A stretch of DNA of 64,000 nt. Origin: Tolypeutes matacus (Eukaryota; Chordata; Mammalia; Cingulata; Chlamyphoridae). The stretch is from assembly GCA_026826555.1 (NCBI GenBank), contig JAKSZT010054569.1:2408258-2472257 (forward strand), given 5' to 3'. The translations under genes and the position numbers were made by a program. Each line of letters opens with the position of its first letter. Position 1 is the stretch's first letter. Positions 12,201 to 23,846 of this stretch are shown in pieces. The notes beneath the pieces are model-generated. The model was not told the DNA's origin. It saw only the letters and a program-made list of their open reading frames with translations, and did not search any database.

Positions 12201-13074
12201 TTGCTGTATCCCATAAGTTTTGATATGTTGTGTTCTCATATTCATTTGTCTCAATATATTTACTTATTTCACTTGCAATTTCTTCTTTGACCCACTGAAT
12301 ATTTAGGAGTGTGTTGTTCAGTCTCCACACATTTGCAAATTTCCTTTTTTCCTGTCTGTTATTGATTTCTAGTTTCATTCCATTATGATCTGAGAAGGTG
12401 CTTTGTATAATTTCAATCGTTTTATATTTACTGAGAGCTGTATTGTGACCTAACATGTGGTCTATCCTGGAGAAAGATCCATGGGCACTTGAGAAGAATG
12501 TATAATCCGCTGAGTTTGGATGCAGTGTTCTGTGTATGTCTGTTAGGTCTAACTTGTTTATCATATTGTTCAAGTTCTCTGTTTCCTTGTTGATCTTCTG
12601 TCTAGTTGTTCTATCTAATGATGTGAGAGGGGTGTTGAAGTCCCCGATGATTATTGTAGAAATGTCTATTTCTCCCTTCAGTTTTGCCAGAGTTTGCCTC
12701 ATATATTTTGGGGCACCCTGGTTAGGTGCATAGATATTTATGACTGTTATATCTTCCTGGAGGATCGTCCCTTTTATTAATATATAATGGCCTTCCGCAT
12801 CTCTTATCACTTTTTTGCATTTGAAGTCTGTTTTGTCTGATATTAGTATAGCTACCCCTGTTCTTTTCTGTTTACTATTTGCATGGAGTATCTTTTTCCA
12901 ACGTTTTACTTTCAGCTGGCTTGTATCCTTGGGTCTGAGGTGAGTTTCTTGTAAGCAGCATATGGATGGCTCATGTTTTTTTATCCATTCTGTCAGCCTG
13001 TATCTTTTGATTGGGGAATTTAATCCATTCACATTCAATGATATTACTGAAAATGCACTATTTATTTCCTCCAT
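9256..13074 (-). pseudogene. L1 ORF2: endonuclease-reverse transcriptase, two nonsense codons
   Basis: ORF2p nicks target DNA and reverse transcribes L1 RNA. The frame runs 1,272 codons from ATG at 13074 to the stop at 9256-9258 (human ORF2p is 1,275). Endonuclease residues fall at the human positions: N14, E43 (QETHL), D145 and N147 (GDFNT), D205, H230 (SDH). RT: D600 (SIDAEKAF), the [14 protein letters not shown] block, and D702/D703, but in FVDD rather than the usual FADD. The zinc-knuckle-like C-X3-C-X7-H-X4-C spans residues 1130-1147 (CWRGCGEIG...HCWWEC). Stops: TAA at 11386-11388 (codon 563, where human L1 has Q in HHDQVGF; fits one C-to-T change from CAA) and TAA at 10696-10698 (codon 793, where human L1 has K after LLKEI). 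Reading frame is unchanged across both. Translation would end after the endonuclease and the first part of the RT. Confidence 0.95.
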
Positions 13075-13155
13075 TTTATTCTTTGGTTTTCATATTTCAT
13101 CTTATTTTTGTCTTTCTTTTTAATCTTTTGGTTATCCTTTCTGCTTTTCTTTCCT

Positions 13156-14145
13156 CTATACTCTCCTCCAAGCCTCTCTCTCCTGTCTTTTCCTTTCAGG
13201 TTCTAAGGCTTCCTTTAATATTTCCTGCAAAGGTGGATTCTTTTTTGCAAACTCTCTTAGTTTCTGTTTGTTTGTGAATACTTTTTATTCATCTTCATAT
13301 TTGAAGGACAGTTTCGCTGGGTAAAGAATTCTCGGCTGGCAGTTTTTCTCTTTCAGTTTCCTAATTGTATCATGCCACTGTCTTCTCGCCTCCATGGTTT
13401 CTGAAGAAAAATCTGCACAAAGTCTTACTGGACGTCCTTTGTATGTGATCGTTTGCTTCTCTCTTGCTGCTCTGAGAATTTTCTCTTTATCTTTTACATT
13501 TGACATTCTGAATAATATGTGTCTTGGCATAGGACTATTTGGATTTATTCTTATTGGGGTACGGTGTGCTTCTTGGACATGAAAGTTCATTTCTTTCGTG
13601 AGAGTTGGGAAATTTTCAGCTATTATTTCCTCAAATACTCTTTCTGCCCCTTTTCCTTTCTCTTCTCCTTCTGGAACTCCAATGACACGTATGTTCTTGA
13701 GTTTTGTGTTGTCATTCAACTCTCTGAGCCCCTGCTCAATTTTTTCCATTCTTTTCTCTCTCTGTTCTTTTCTCTCTTCAATTTTAGCTGCTCTGTCTTC
13801 AGTATCACTTATTCTTTCTTCTATCATTTTGAGTCTGCTGTTGTATGCTTCAAATGTATTTTTGACTTCACCTATTGTGTCTTTCATTCCCATGAACTCC
13901 GTTACTTTTCTGTTCATGATTTCAAATTCTTCTTTGCGTTCGTTCAATGACTTCTTGATGTCATTGATGTCTTTAACTATATTCTCTTTCATCTCATTAA
14001 TTTGATTTTGGAAATGTGTGCTCATCTCACTGATTAGTTCTCTCAAATTCTGCATCTCTTCTGGGACTTTGCTGTATTCCTTTTCTTGGGCCATGTCTTC
14101 TATTTTCTTAGTATGGCCCGTAATTTTTTGTTGGTGCTTAGGCAT
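13156..14145 (-). pseudogene. L1 ORF1: RNA-binding chaperone, one premature stop
   Basis: ORF1p is the trimeric RNA-binding protein that packages L1 RNA. From ATG at 14145 there are 286 codons before TAA at 13285-13287. Residues about 30-145 are charged and heptad-like (coiled coil: ERISDTEDRAAKIEERKEQR). An RRM-like region begins at about 150 (NIRVIGVPEGEE) and includes ILRAAREK near 223-230. The C-terminal domain begins around 250 (ETMEARRQW, CQPRILYPAKLSF). After the stop the same frame stays open for 42 codons to TAG at 13156-13158 and resembles the end of ORF1p (NKQKLREFAKK, LQEILKEALEPER), so the original frame was about 329 codons (human 338). The stop therefore removes the tail of the C-terminal domain. 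Confidence 0.92.
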
Positions 14146-15274
14146 CTGGTTAGTTTGTATTTTACTTAGATGCTCTATCTCTTTCTCTTTTATGGGGTTT
14201 TAGTGGCAGGAGGCTGTGAGTTACCACCGCTCTTTGATTTTTGGCTCAACCTTGATTGTTAGGATTGTTCTGCGTGTTGCTCAAATTTGGGCACTGGACC
14301 CAGTAATTGGTTGTAGAGTCGTTTCCTAGGGCCTTGGGCAGGGAGGCTATAGAGGCCAGGAAAAGCCTCTCTTACTTATTAATTTTCTTATGTGTACTTC
14401 CTTGGTCTGCCAGGAGATGGTGCTTGTTGGCTGCTCTCAATTCAATGCCTGGTCGGAGCGTATTTGTTGTGACACAGACCAGATCAATGTGATAGAGCTT
14501 CCTATCTGGGGGCTAGGAGCCCTGTGATTCAAACTTTCTGAGACAGTTCTCTAGACTTCTTTCGTAGCACCCCCCTTTTCCCAGCTAGGAAATATTTCCA
14601 CTCCCTTCTGAATCCTCAACAATCAGTCCCTGTTAGTAGAGGAGGAGATTGGGAGGTTTGTATATCTTTAGCCCCTTGCAGGCTCCAAGGCAAACAATGG
14701 CGCAGCCCCACCCAGCCTGGAAGGGCTTCGGGACAGGGCAGACCAAACCTGGGAGTCCAAAGCAGGGTCAGCCCCAGGCTCTCTCTCCCCTCTCCTGTGG
14801 TGTCCTCAACAATTAGTCCAGGCTAGAAGAGAGGGAGGTTGCGAGGATCAGATTTCTCTAGTCCTTTCCGGGCTCCCAGGGCAAACCGCGGTGTGGAAGG
14901 GTCCGTGGGGCTCTGCAGCCCAAATTTCAGGTCAGAACCCGAGTCAGCCTAAGGCTGTGTCCCTCTCTCTCCCCTTTCCAGGAGTGGCAGATCCTTGAAG
15001 CCCCCTTTGTCTGTGGTCGCAGGCCCAGAGGCCGGAGAGTTCTGAAGAAGTGGGGGAGGGTGCTGGCAGCAGCAGAAGCTGCTACTTGCAACTCACAGTT
15101 CTGTTGTCGTGATTTCCCTCTTCTGTCCCTCTCTCCTCTGGGTGGTGTGCAGCCTTCACCTGCTGACCTAAACCCTAGAAGATCTTTTACGGGGCTGTTT
15201 CAGCTTGTCCTCTAGCTATTTTTCTCGAGAAGAGATTCCCGTGTCTTACTAGTCCGCCATCTTCCCGGAAGTCC
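14146..15274 (-). promoter_or_regulatory. L1 5' UTR / internal promoter with YY1-type site
   Basis: The element begins on the minus strand with ggacttccgggaagatggcg. AAGATGGCG (plus 15255-15263) is the YY1-like motif found at the very start of many mammalian L1s, where it sets the transcription start. The rest is GC-rich with CpG, as expected for an L1 internal Pol II promoter. No monomer repeats were seen. Confidence 0.85.
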
Positions 15275-15287
15275 CTTCTAATGGAAA
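15275..15287. repeat. L1 target-site duplication, right copy
   Basis: cttctaatggaaa, identical to 9036-9048; marks the exact 5' end of the L1. Confidence 0.85.
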
Positions 15288-15659
15288 TTTACCAGTTTTT
15301 TTTTTCAATTAGGAAATGTAGGCAACAAAGCACAGTAGTAGTGTGTGTTTTGTTGCCAAAAGAAATCACCTTACAGTTTTTGCAGGCATCTTGAAATATT
15401 CATCCAATAACACTTACAGATGTTATTGGATCCACCATGAGATACTCTTATTTAAGGTATTCGTAAAGAAACATACATGTTACTATATCATTTTTTTTTA
15501 TTTTGATTACTGTATTTCAGTATAATTAGTTTCCTTTGTCTAGTTCTATGTATTTGAAAACATTCTTCTAGGAAGGGGTCCATAGGCTTCACCAGATTGC
15601 CAAAGGGGCAAATGACACATGAAAATCATTAAGAGCCCCTTCTCCTACAGTCACGCTCA

Positions 15660-15815
15660 CACATAAGCATGCATCAGAATTGCCCAAAGGGCTTGCTAAA
15701 ATGCACATTCCTGCCCACCTCCCCGGCCCAGAATTTCTGATTCTGCAGGTCTGGGACAGAAGCTGATAACTGGCACTTCTAACAACTGCCTAGTTGAGGC
15801 TAGTGCTCACCTTCA
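15660..15815. mobile_element. MER5-like hAT relic
   Basis: 'catcagaattgcccaaaggg', 'cttgctaaaatgcacattcc', 'gaatttctgattctgcaggt', 'ctgggacagaagctgataac' follow the MER5A order of phrases. Non-autonomous DNA transposon; terminal repeats are worn. Confidence 0.65.
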
Positions 15816-16644
15816 GGTGTGGTGTGTCAGCCACTAAGGATTTAGATGTTGTCTCTTCCCCACGGTGGCCGAGCATGAGAACTCTTTCAGGTGTTCGGCG
15901 TGCTAGCAAATGAGCCAGAGCAACAAGTTAACACGCCATCTGGCGCTTCTGGCCATGCCGTGCTGAGCTTTAGCCCTCCTATGTCACGTCCTTTGCTGCT
16001 TGCAGGCCAGCTGCTTCCTGTCTCTAGCTGCAATTCTGTCCTTAAGAAGGGGCAATTTAAGAAACACATAATATTCTGAGATTCGGTTCTGACCACATGT
16101 GCCCTGGCCCAGGGATGTTACCTGGCTACCGCTTTATTCCATGTCACGTGAATCCCCGACTCATGCCTTGGTGCCTGTTAGGCAGGAGGCTGCCCCCATG
16201 CTCAGAGTTTGGAGTCCTAGCCCCTTAGGTAGCCCAGTGTCCGAACCCTGTTACCTACAGAACTCCCACCTTCCTGCACGCCTGAGTTTACCTGCTATTG
16301 CTTTTCCTGTTAACATGTTTCCCTCCTCTGTGGGGCTACTCCTCTCCCCTTCAGAATGCCCATATAACTAGCTGGCTGTTGCCATGGACTTCAGATACAA
16401 GACCATGGACCATTTCCAGGCTCAGCGCCTCTATCAGTTTCCCCACACACCTGCTCCAACCTAGAATAAAGCTATGGGGTCCAGCTTCCAGCCTGCCTCA
16501 GTCAACCCCTCCTGCTGGAGTCCACTGTGACACCCCAGCATACCCTAGATAGCATATTTGTCATACTGTGTTACTTGGGGCAGTTTCAAAAATCACATTA
16601 ATATAACATCTTTGGAAGAGCTTATTCTTGTAGAATATTTAATC
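15816..16644. other. Unique non-coding stretch
   Basis: No gene or repeat recognised. Several proline/serine-rich open frames on both strands under 95 codons have no start context or domain I can identify. Confidence 0.4.
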
Positions 16645-16790
16645 CAATTAATCATTTATTGAGCACAGTTTAAGTAGCAGGCACCATGCCAAACCTTAGG
16701 GGCAAAAAGGGAAAAACAAGATACAGACCTTGTTTTAAGAAAATGCACAGACTAATATGAGATGTAAACATGTAAATAAATAATTGTGGT
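16645..16790 (-). repeat. L2 fragment
   Basis: 'catttattgagcacagttta', 'caggcaccatgccaaacctt', 'agatacagaccttgttttaa', 'aacatgtaaataaataattg' follow the reverse L2 3' end. Confidence 0.6.
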
Positions 16791-18079
16791 CTCTCTTCAT
16801 CTCCTTTGCATATTCATTTGCATAGTTCTGACCTAGTTAATAGTCCATCTCTAATTCTGCTTTGAGTGGCTTTAAAAAATTAAAAAACAAAACAAAACAA
16901 AAAAAAACCTGAAGATGACCAGCTTAGACCTCTCCACTGTGGACTTTCAATCCTCTTGCTTTCTGCTCAGAGCTTGTGGCCCATTACCCAATGCACACTG
17001 ATGTTGAGTTGGCTGATAAAGTGATACCCTCTCCTTTGCACCATGAAACCAAAGTAATGAGCTTAGAGAAAGACATGGAGGAAGACCAGGTTGAGATCAA
17101 ATATGCATGACTAACTTCCCTTTCCTGCTAAGCCTACTGGTGCTCCCACACCCAACACCCTTGTCTCGCTGAGAGTGTGCACGGTGGCAATGGAGTTCCA
17201 CTGGGTGTGAATGATTTGATGATGTTCTCTCCGTAAGACATCTTTACTAAATGAGAGGTGAACTCACGTGTGGGTTATGAAGGAAAAGAGTTAGACCTCA
17301 CTGTTTTCCATTCTTTGCTTTTTCGACCTCAGTGAAATGTGAGAAATATGACCACGGAGGCTATCTAGATTCTTACCAATATTATCTGGCCCAGCCAAGA
17401 TAGCTCGGGTGCTATCAGTCATGACCTACCTTTAGCTAGTACTGTTCTGCTCCGGTGCTGCTGTGATTAATTAGATGTTGAGAGGAGCTGATGAGTCATT
17501 GGCGTTTGAGTCTCAGTTTGGGAGGTTAGGGAGTGACCGCAGCATTCTGCTGAATATAGTAGCATGATGAAACACCACCCTACCCAGAGAATATGGAGAC
17601 ACCTGGAGAGCACAGTGACAGCTTATTAAGGAGTAAATATTAGGAACTTCTTAGTTCCCTGAAAAGAAGCTTGCAAAAATTAAAAGGATGCAAAAAATAG
17701 GTTAATGGTCTACATCGATATGTATAAATCACCTGCTTTGTCCAGATAACCGTTCTGGGGTTACCTAGAACTGCCCGTGAGAATGGTCCCCTGCTGCTCT
17801 GAAGTCCAGTCTAAGCAGGGCAGAGAGAATATAGAAGGGGTTGGTGTGTGTCTGTGTGTGTGTGTGTGTGTGTCTATGTGTACACAGGTGTGTAATTACA
17901 TGGAAGAGTCCAACAGAAAAAAATATCAACCCAAGAAAGTGAGTCAAGCAGAGAAGACCAAAATCACTCCAACCTCACTGGACCCCTTTGCCTTCGAATA
18001 TGGGCTGAGATCCAGAAACAAGGCCAGGAGAGCATGAAGCCTACTAGGAGGGGGCAGATGCACAGGCTGTGAATTCTGG
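16791..18079. other. Unique non-coding stretch with a (TG)n microsatellite
   Basis: An A/AAAC-rich tract lies at about 16877-16908. A TG microsatellite with small interruptions occupies about 17843-17880. No gene or repeat family otherwise recognised. Confidence 0.5.
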
Positions 18080-18418
18080 GTCCGGCCCAGCCTGTGGCCC
18101 TGACTCTGTCTCAGTTAAATAGCATTTAGGTTGGTAAATGGGCAGGAAATTAAACGAGATCATGTTTAATACCTAGGAAGGTGACTGGTACACAGCAGGT
18201 GTTGAGGAATTGTCTTCTCCCCATCTTCAGAATCATCAAAAAAAGCATGTGAGATAGGACAAAATGAATACCCTCAAGCCCATTTACAGATAGGAATCAG
18301 AGCCTCAAAGAGGGAAAGAGGTTGAATCGCCAAGGTCACAGGGCTGTTAGGCTACAGGGCAGGGACTTCCAACCTTGAATCCGACGCGATGTTTACTGCA
18401 CCATGCTGCCTTTTACAG
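18080..18418. repeat. Two MIR elements in opposite orientation
   Basis: 18080-18215 is plus-strand ('gactctgtctcagttaaata', 'attaaacgagatcatgttta', 'gactggtacacagcaggtgt'). 18265-18418 is minus-strand ('cccatttacagataggaatc', 'aggttgaatcgccaaggtca', 'actgcaccatgctgcc'). Confidence 0.65.
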
Positions 18419-20439
18419 TGATGGATTAACCAACTCGAGCAGAGTCCTTTCTTCAGTCGAAGCTGGAGTTCATAAACAGCACCATCATAAATGAGTGCAA
18501 ACTCCTTTCTTCAAAGTCCAAACTGGGCCTTGGAGAAACCATCCCACCCGATTGTTGAAATCCTATTCCTTCAGTTGCAGATGCAGTCACAGCCATAGAG
18601 GGCCTGGCTCCTGGCTTCCTCCCACACCTGTCTCCTACCTAGTGTTGAGGCACTGGCCTACCTGCAACAGAGACCTGGTGGGAAGTAGCCATCCAAGCTT
18701 CCCCATATGATCATCTGTTTATTTCTGTCCTGTTGGGCTATTATCCCAAACTGGCAATCCTTAGAAATCCAATTTTTATCTATTTTTCTGATGACTCTAA
18801 ACTTCAGAAAGTCAGAGTAGTGCTTTGTATTTAACTTTTCTTTCCAGAAGTTTAAAATGCAGAGTCCAGCTAACGTGGGGAAATGTGCCTTCTAACACTA
18901 CTGGGAAATGGATATGGACCTGTTTAATTGGCATTTTTTTTGACATTGTTATTTATCTTGGGACTCTGTTTTAGAAAAACTTTCATTTTTGAAATTACTG
19001 TCATTTAATTCCATAGGCAATTGATTTTTTTTCCATGAAATAAAAATTGAATTAAGCTCATTATTGTATTAGACAGGCATTGATTATACCACTTTGGTTT
19101 TAATTAAATGCTACTATTCATTATTTCCTCCTCTGTAATGCTTTTAATTTTCTTTGGTATATAATTTGGGGTAACAACAATATCAGCAAATTATCCTTAT
19201 TCAAATTATTCAAAGAGAAAGACATACAAAACACACTGTGAAAGCAATTTGAAGGTATTTGCTTATTGTTTTTAATTTACTGGTAGGATATTATATCAGC
19301 TAGTATTTTTAATGTCGCTCCTTTGTGGTAAAATAGGGCATGCTCATCTCTCTCTCAAGCAGCTCTGACTTTTGCAGTTAATGGCTGATTTCAGGATGTT
19401 ATTGAATCTTAAAAATGTGCTGACTTTATGTGACACACCAAAGTTGTGATCCAGGGGTAGATGTTTGAATTAAGTCTAACAACATTATCACAAAGCTTCA
19501 GAAAAATGCCCAAAGAGTAGCTTGTTTATTTTTCTTTATAACATGTGTGAAGCACTGTTTCATGCCACACAGTCTTCTGGATCCTGGAAATGCGTGTAAT
19601 AATAGAGAACCACAGTCCCAGTTCTTCCTGTACTTGTATTCTAAATGGTAAGAGAAAACATAATGTATGCTGATTACCCTCACCCCCAAGATAAAGGGGT
19701 TTCTGTTAGCCTGGTGACAGTCCCTGGGCCATTTTCTGTGAATCTAGACTTTCAGCAACATGATGCATTTTGCATGTCCCTGCTCCAAATATATGGCAGT
19801 GATGGGTAACATGGGAATGATATAACTGAGCTAAAAAATACAGACATCATGTCTTTCTGCATGCTTCAAACTCAGAACAGAAAGGGGAAAGTAGTGAGTC
19901 AATAAGCTGCAGGCCTGCTGGGCTCTGAGCAAGGAAGCAGCAAGGGCTCAGAACCAGGAATTGGGCCCCACAGGGTAAAGTTCTAAGGCTGCACTGCTCA
20001 AGGCTCAGTGTCCGCAGCCAGGGTTGACACACAGTGAGCTCCTCCAATTATAAAAGGAGTCTGAAAAGTGCCACTGAGGCTATTGTTTTCAGCAGGCCAC
20101 CATCCTAGGGACAATGTCCTGTGGCCAGAGCTGGACCAAACTATCCAGCAATTGGATCTGGTTCTGGCTTAGGGACTAGCATAGAGGAGGGATAGCAAAG
20201 GCAAAAATAAAAACTAGACAGGGAGGGTGAGTATGGTTGGAGAGGGGCAAGCAGGAAAACAAATACCTCTTACAATGAGTCTTCAAGTAAAAAGTCTATA
20301 ATGTGAAAATATGCCAAGGAAGAAAGCCAAAAATCAATATTAGGATATCAGTACTCTTCATATTAAAATAAGTTTTTGAAGCAATCTGAATTGACTTTAA
20401 GATGCATATATTTAGGATATACTTAAATAGACAAATAAA
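18419..20439. other. Largely unique AT-rich stretch; L2 scrap and conserved-looking block
   Basis: 18880-19250 is AT-rich, non-repetitive and rich in TTTAATT/ATTA cores, suggesting a possible conserved non-coding element. 19535-19650 resembles reverse L2 ('gtgaagcactgtttcatgcc', 'tcctggaaatgcgtgtaata'). No gene seen. Confidence 0.4.
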
Positions 20440-23400
20440 GGAAAAGTTTTAAAAAATGAAAAATAGATAAATGAAGGAAAAGAGCCAAAAATTGTAAAAC
20501 AAAAGCAGGCTTAAATGAAATAAGAATGGGTGGATAAGAATAAGAACCAATTAGAAATATTAGAAATAAAAAATATAGTCATTAAAATAAAATTTTAAAA
20601 CTTAAAAGATGAGATTAACTCTGCAATAGTCTTGTTCAAATTGGTGAGTTGGATAGTTATACTTAAAGATAACAGTGGAAAGAGACAAAGCGATTTTCAA
20701 AATTGTTGAAAAAGCAGTTTAGGGACATGAAAGATAGGATTTCATATAGTCTAATAGGATGTCAGGAAAGAGAGTGGAGGGAATGGAGAAGAACTACATG
20801 GGAAAGTTATTTGAGAATTTTCTACAACTGAAGAAGGGCAGAATTATTTAGATAAAAAGTGCTCCCCCCTGGGGATGGATGGCTCAAATGGTTGGGCATC
20901 TGTCTCCCATATAGAGGGACCTGGGTTCAATCCCCAGGACCTCCCGGTAAAATTTTAAAAAATTAAAAAATAAAAAGTGCTCCCCCAAAATGCAGCAAAA
21001 TTAAGATATATCTACACCTAGCCAAATTACAGTAAAACTTCAGATTATCAAGGAAGATAAAATGATATAATAAAAATAAAATTCAAATATAATGAAGATA
21101 AAAATCTTAAAGCTAGTAGAATATTTTTTAAAAGGATTATTTATAATCAAAATGACAGCATTAGCACCATAACTTCTCATTAGCACCATAATACCAAGAA
21201 ATAGTATCTTCAAAATGCTGAGAAGTAGTTGTCAACCTAGAATTTTAAAGCCATCTAAAGTATCATTAAAGAATAAGGTCAAAGTAAATGCATCTTCAGA
21301 CTTACAGGAACTAAGGGATTTTACAATCCATAGACTCACAAATAGAATATTAAAGAATGTATTTCAGCAAGAAGGAAAGTAAATGTGGAGGGAAGATATG
21401 GGTTACAAGAAACAATAGATAGCACAGAAATGCTAAAAATGTGTTGGTAAATTTTTAGATACTACAATTAATCACTGATTATAAAAAATAATTTCAGGGT
21501 ACTTTACAAATGTAAATTAAACTAAAAAAATAACAAAATTGGATGGATGATGTTCAGTAGGTAGCTTAAACATGCTAAGGTTTATGTTGTTTGGGGGATA
21601 AGGATAGAAATACTTAAAATTTTAAATTTAGTTTATCTTCAAAACAAATTATTGTTAAGGATGCATGCAAAAATTTAAGACAGTTTGAAAGAACAGAAAG
21701 ATAATCTGTACCTTACAAACCAGCTGCAGATAAAGGAACTATAGAACATGTATTGATTCAGCAGATGGCAAGGGAGAAAAAGAAAAGAAGGAAGATTGTA
21801 AACAAACAAAAAACATAATAATGGCCATTGGTAGAATAGGTCAAATATATCAGTAATCATACAAAAAGATAAATTGACTAAATTCATCTATTAAAAAGAC
21901 AAATTATCAGATCAAATTAAAAAGAAAAACAGAATCCAGCTATCTACTCCTTGCAAGAAGCATAACTTGCTTTACTAGAACAAAACCACACAGAAAGTTT
22001 GAAAATATGGATATGGAAAAAGAATTTACCATTTGACTAAAATAAATGATTAATACTGGTCAATAGGAAACTTAAGGCAAAAACTTATAGTATGGATAAA
22101 GGACACAACAAAATAATAAAGGAAGAATCTAGCAAGAAGATCTAGCAACAGCAAACTTTCATGTACTTAATTACATGGCCTTGTTACGTATAAAGTAAAA
22201 GCTGACAGAAATACAAAGAAGAATTGGCAAAGCTACTCTGTCAAAAATTCGAAGAGCAGGCAGAAAAATAATTTGTTAGGATATTAAAGATTTGAATAAC
22301 AACATTATCATGCAGGACCTTATCCTCGACCCAATAAATACAGAATATTCATTCTTGGAACAAGAAAGGAACAACTATAAAATTGATCACATTCTGTACA
22401 CACAGAAAGTCTTCAATTTCACAAAATTTCACAGAACTGATGCCTTAGAAATCATTTTCTCTGACTGTGCAATTAAATTAAAAGTAATAACAATAAGAGA
22501 AAGTTAAAAAAAAATGACATATGTTTAGAAATATAAAAATGCCCTCCTAAATAGCTCATGGATTAAATAGACAATCTCAGTGGAAATTCCTAAATATTTA
22601 GAAATGAGAGACAATACAAGCACTTATTAAATTTTTTGAAATGCAGCTAAAGCAAACTTTGAGGTCAAATTCATGCCTATGTGCATTTTAAAAAAAAAAA
22701 ATGCATAAGATTAAACTCAACAAGTTACAAATATAAGACCTAACTAACCTTAAAGAAAATATAAGAAAAAAGTAATAGAGTGGTTAACAAACCACTTTCC
22801 TCTCTTATTAAAATAATAAGAAATGAAGAAAAAGGAAAATCAAGCAATAACCACAGATAGAGTAGAACTTTTAAAACAGAATGAATTCAATAAACAATTT
22901 CATGTCAATAAATTTGAAAACTTAGATGAAATACATAATTTTCTAGAAAAATATAAATTACCAACACTGACTATAAAAGAAATAGAATATCTCAATAAAC
23001 TGATAACCATTCATAAAAATGAATCTAATCAAAAGACTCCCCTCACAACATCACCTGAAGGACACAGGACCCAGATGGTTTTATAGGCAATCTTTTCTGG
23101 CCCTGCAACAAACAGATAAATCCTATCTTTTACAAACTATTTCAGAGAATAGAGAAAAGGTAAAAATACCTGACCTATTTAATAAAGCCAGCATACCCTT
23201 AATACCAAAAACTAAAAATAAGGGAACACTTTAGACCAATCTCATTTAATACCAAAAATCTTAAATAAAATACTAGCCATCAAATCCAGCAGTATATTTT
23301 AAAAAGTGCATCATTACCCATTAGAATCTATTCCAGGAATGTAAGGATGGTTCAACAAAAGGAAATTTATTCATGTGATTACCTACCTATGTAATAATGA

Positions 23401-23440
23401 AATGGAAAGATGCATGGGATGAAAAACACCAAATTCAGGA
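20440..23440 (+). mobile_element. Ancient L1/HAL1-type copy, ORF1 tail plus 5' half of ORF2
   Basis: Heavily decayed sense-strand L1. About 21100-21390 resembles the ORF1 C-terminal coding region (acttctcattagcaccataa, atcttcaaaatgctgagaag, gttgtcaacctagaatttta). 22300-22510 recalls the end of the endonuclease domain (KIDHILYTQK, FSDCAIKLKV). 22823-23086 encodes a linker-like piece (KFENLDEIHNFLEKYKLPTL), and 23160-23340 the RT approach (IPLIPKT, SLI..., 'tattccaggaatgtaaggat'). Many stops and indels. The copy was later split by the SINE at 20869-20969. Confidence 0.75.
20852..20986 (+). mobile_element. DAS-type tRNA-derived SINE with 17-bp TSD
   Basis: Body 20869-20969. Identical 17-mers ataaaaagtgctccccc at 20852-20868 and 20970-20986. 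A-box-like tggctcaaatgg at 20880-20891 and B-box ggttcaatcc at 20924-20933, then an A-rich tail. The head is the xenarthran DAS SINE head; Pol III transcribes it and L1 machinery moves it. Lands in the old L1. Confidence 0.92.
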
Positions 23441-23676
23441 TCGTGACTACAGTTATGCAGAGAGGAAAAGGGAATAGGATCCAGGAGGAATACACACTGG
23501 GCTTCAACTGAAAATATGTTTTAGTGCATGAAATCAAATCTAATGCAAAAAAGAAATGAAATACTGATTTGATAAAGCTGGATTGGGTACTCAGGTATTA
23601 AAAATTTCCCCTATACCTCTCTATATGATAAAAATATTTAATAACTGAAAATAAAATGTTACATTGAGATCATCTA

Positions 23677-23845
23677 TCTTGGGACTTCTCAAACTGGACT
23701 GTGCGCATGAATCATTTAGGAATCCCGTTAGATGCAGATTCCATTGGTAGGTCTGGGGTGAGGCCTGAGGTGCATTTGTAACAGGTCCAAAATGATGCTG
23801 ATGTTGCTAATTCAGGGGCCCTGCCTTGAGTAGTGGGAGACTGTC
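23677..23845. mobile_element. MER5-like hAT relic
   Basis: 'gggacttctcaaactggact', 'atcatttaggaatcccgtta', 'gatgcagattccattggtag', 'gtctggggtgaggcctgagg' follow MER5A. Confidence 0.65.
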
Positions 23846-23846
23846 T

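Larger units (their letters stand above)
9049..15274 (-). mobile_element. L1: Full-length young LINE-1 (about 6.2 kb)
   Basis: A complete autonomous-type L1 in reverse orientation. From its own 5' end (15274) it contains a GC-rich 5' UTR of about 1.1 kb, ORF1, an 81-bp spacer, ORF2, a 3' UTR of about 200 bp with a GT/T-rich tract, an AATAAA signal at 9062-9067 and a short oligo(A) (T run at 9050-9058). Thirteen-base target duplications flank it. Autonomous L1s copy themselves by target-primed reverse transcription. This copy carries one nonsense codon in ORF1 and two in ORF2 but no frameshift, so it is recent on the scale of its neighbours but unlikely to be active. Lineage-specific subfamily not determined. 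Confidence 0.95.

Noticed and set aside
10751..14203. Plus-strand open frames opposite L1 ORF1 and ORF2
   Set aside because: Antisense shadows of the L1 coding frames; hydrophobic, without domains.
14700..15100. CpG island promoter of a host gene
   Set aside because: The GC-rich sequence is the 5' UTR of the full-length L1.
20869..20969. tRNA gene
   Set aside because: Box A/B-like signals belong to a SINE head; A-rich tail and TSDs show a retroposon, and no cloverleaf can be completed.
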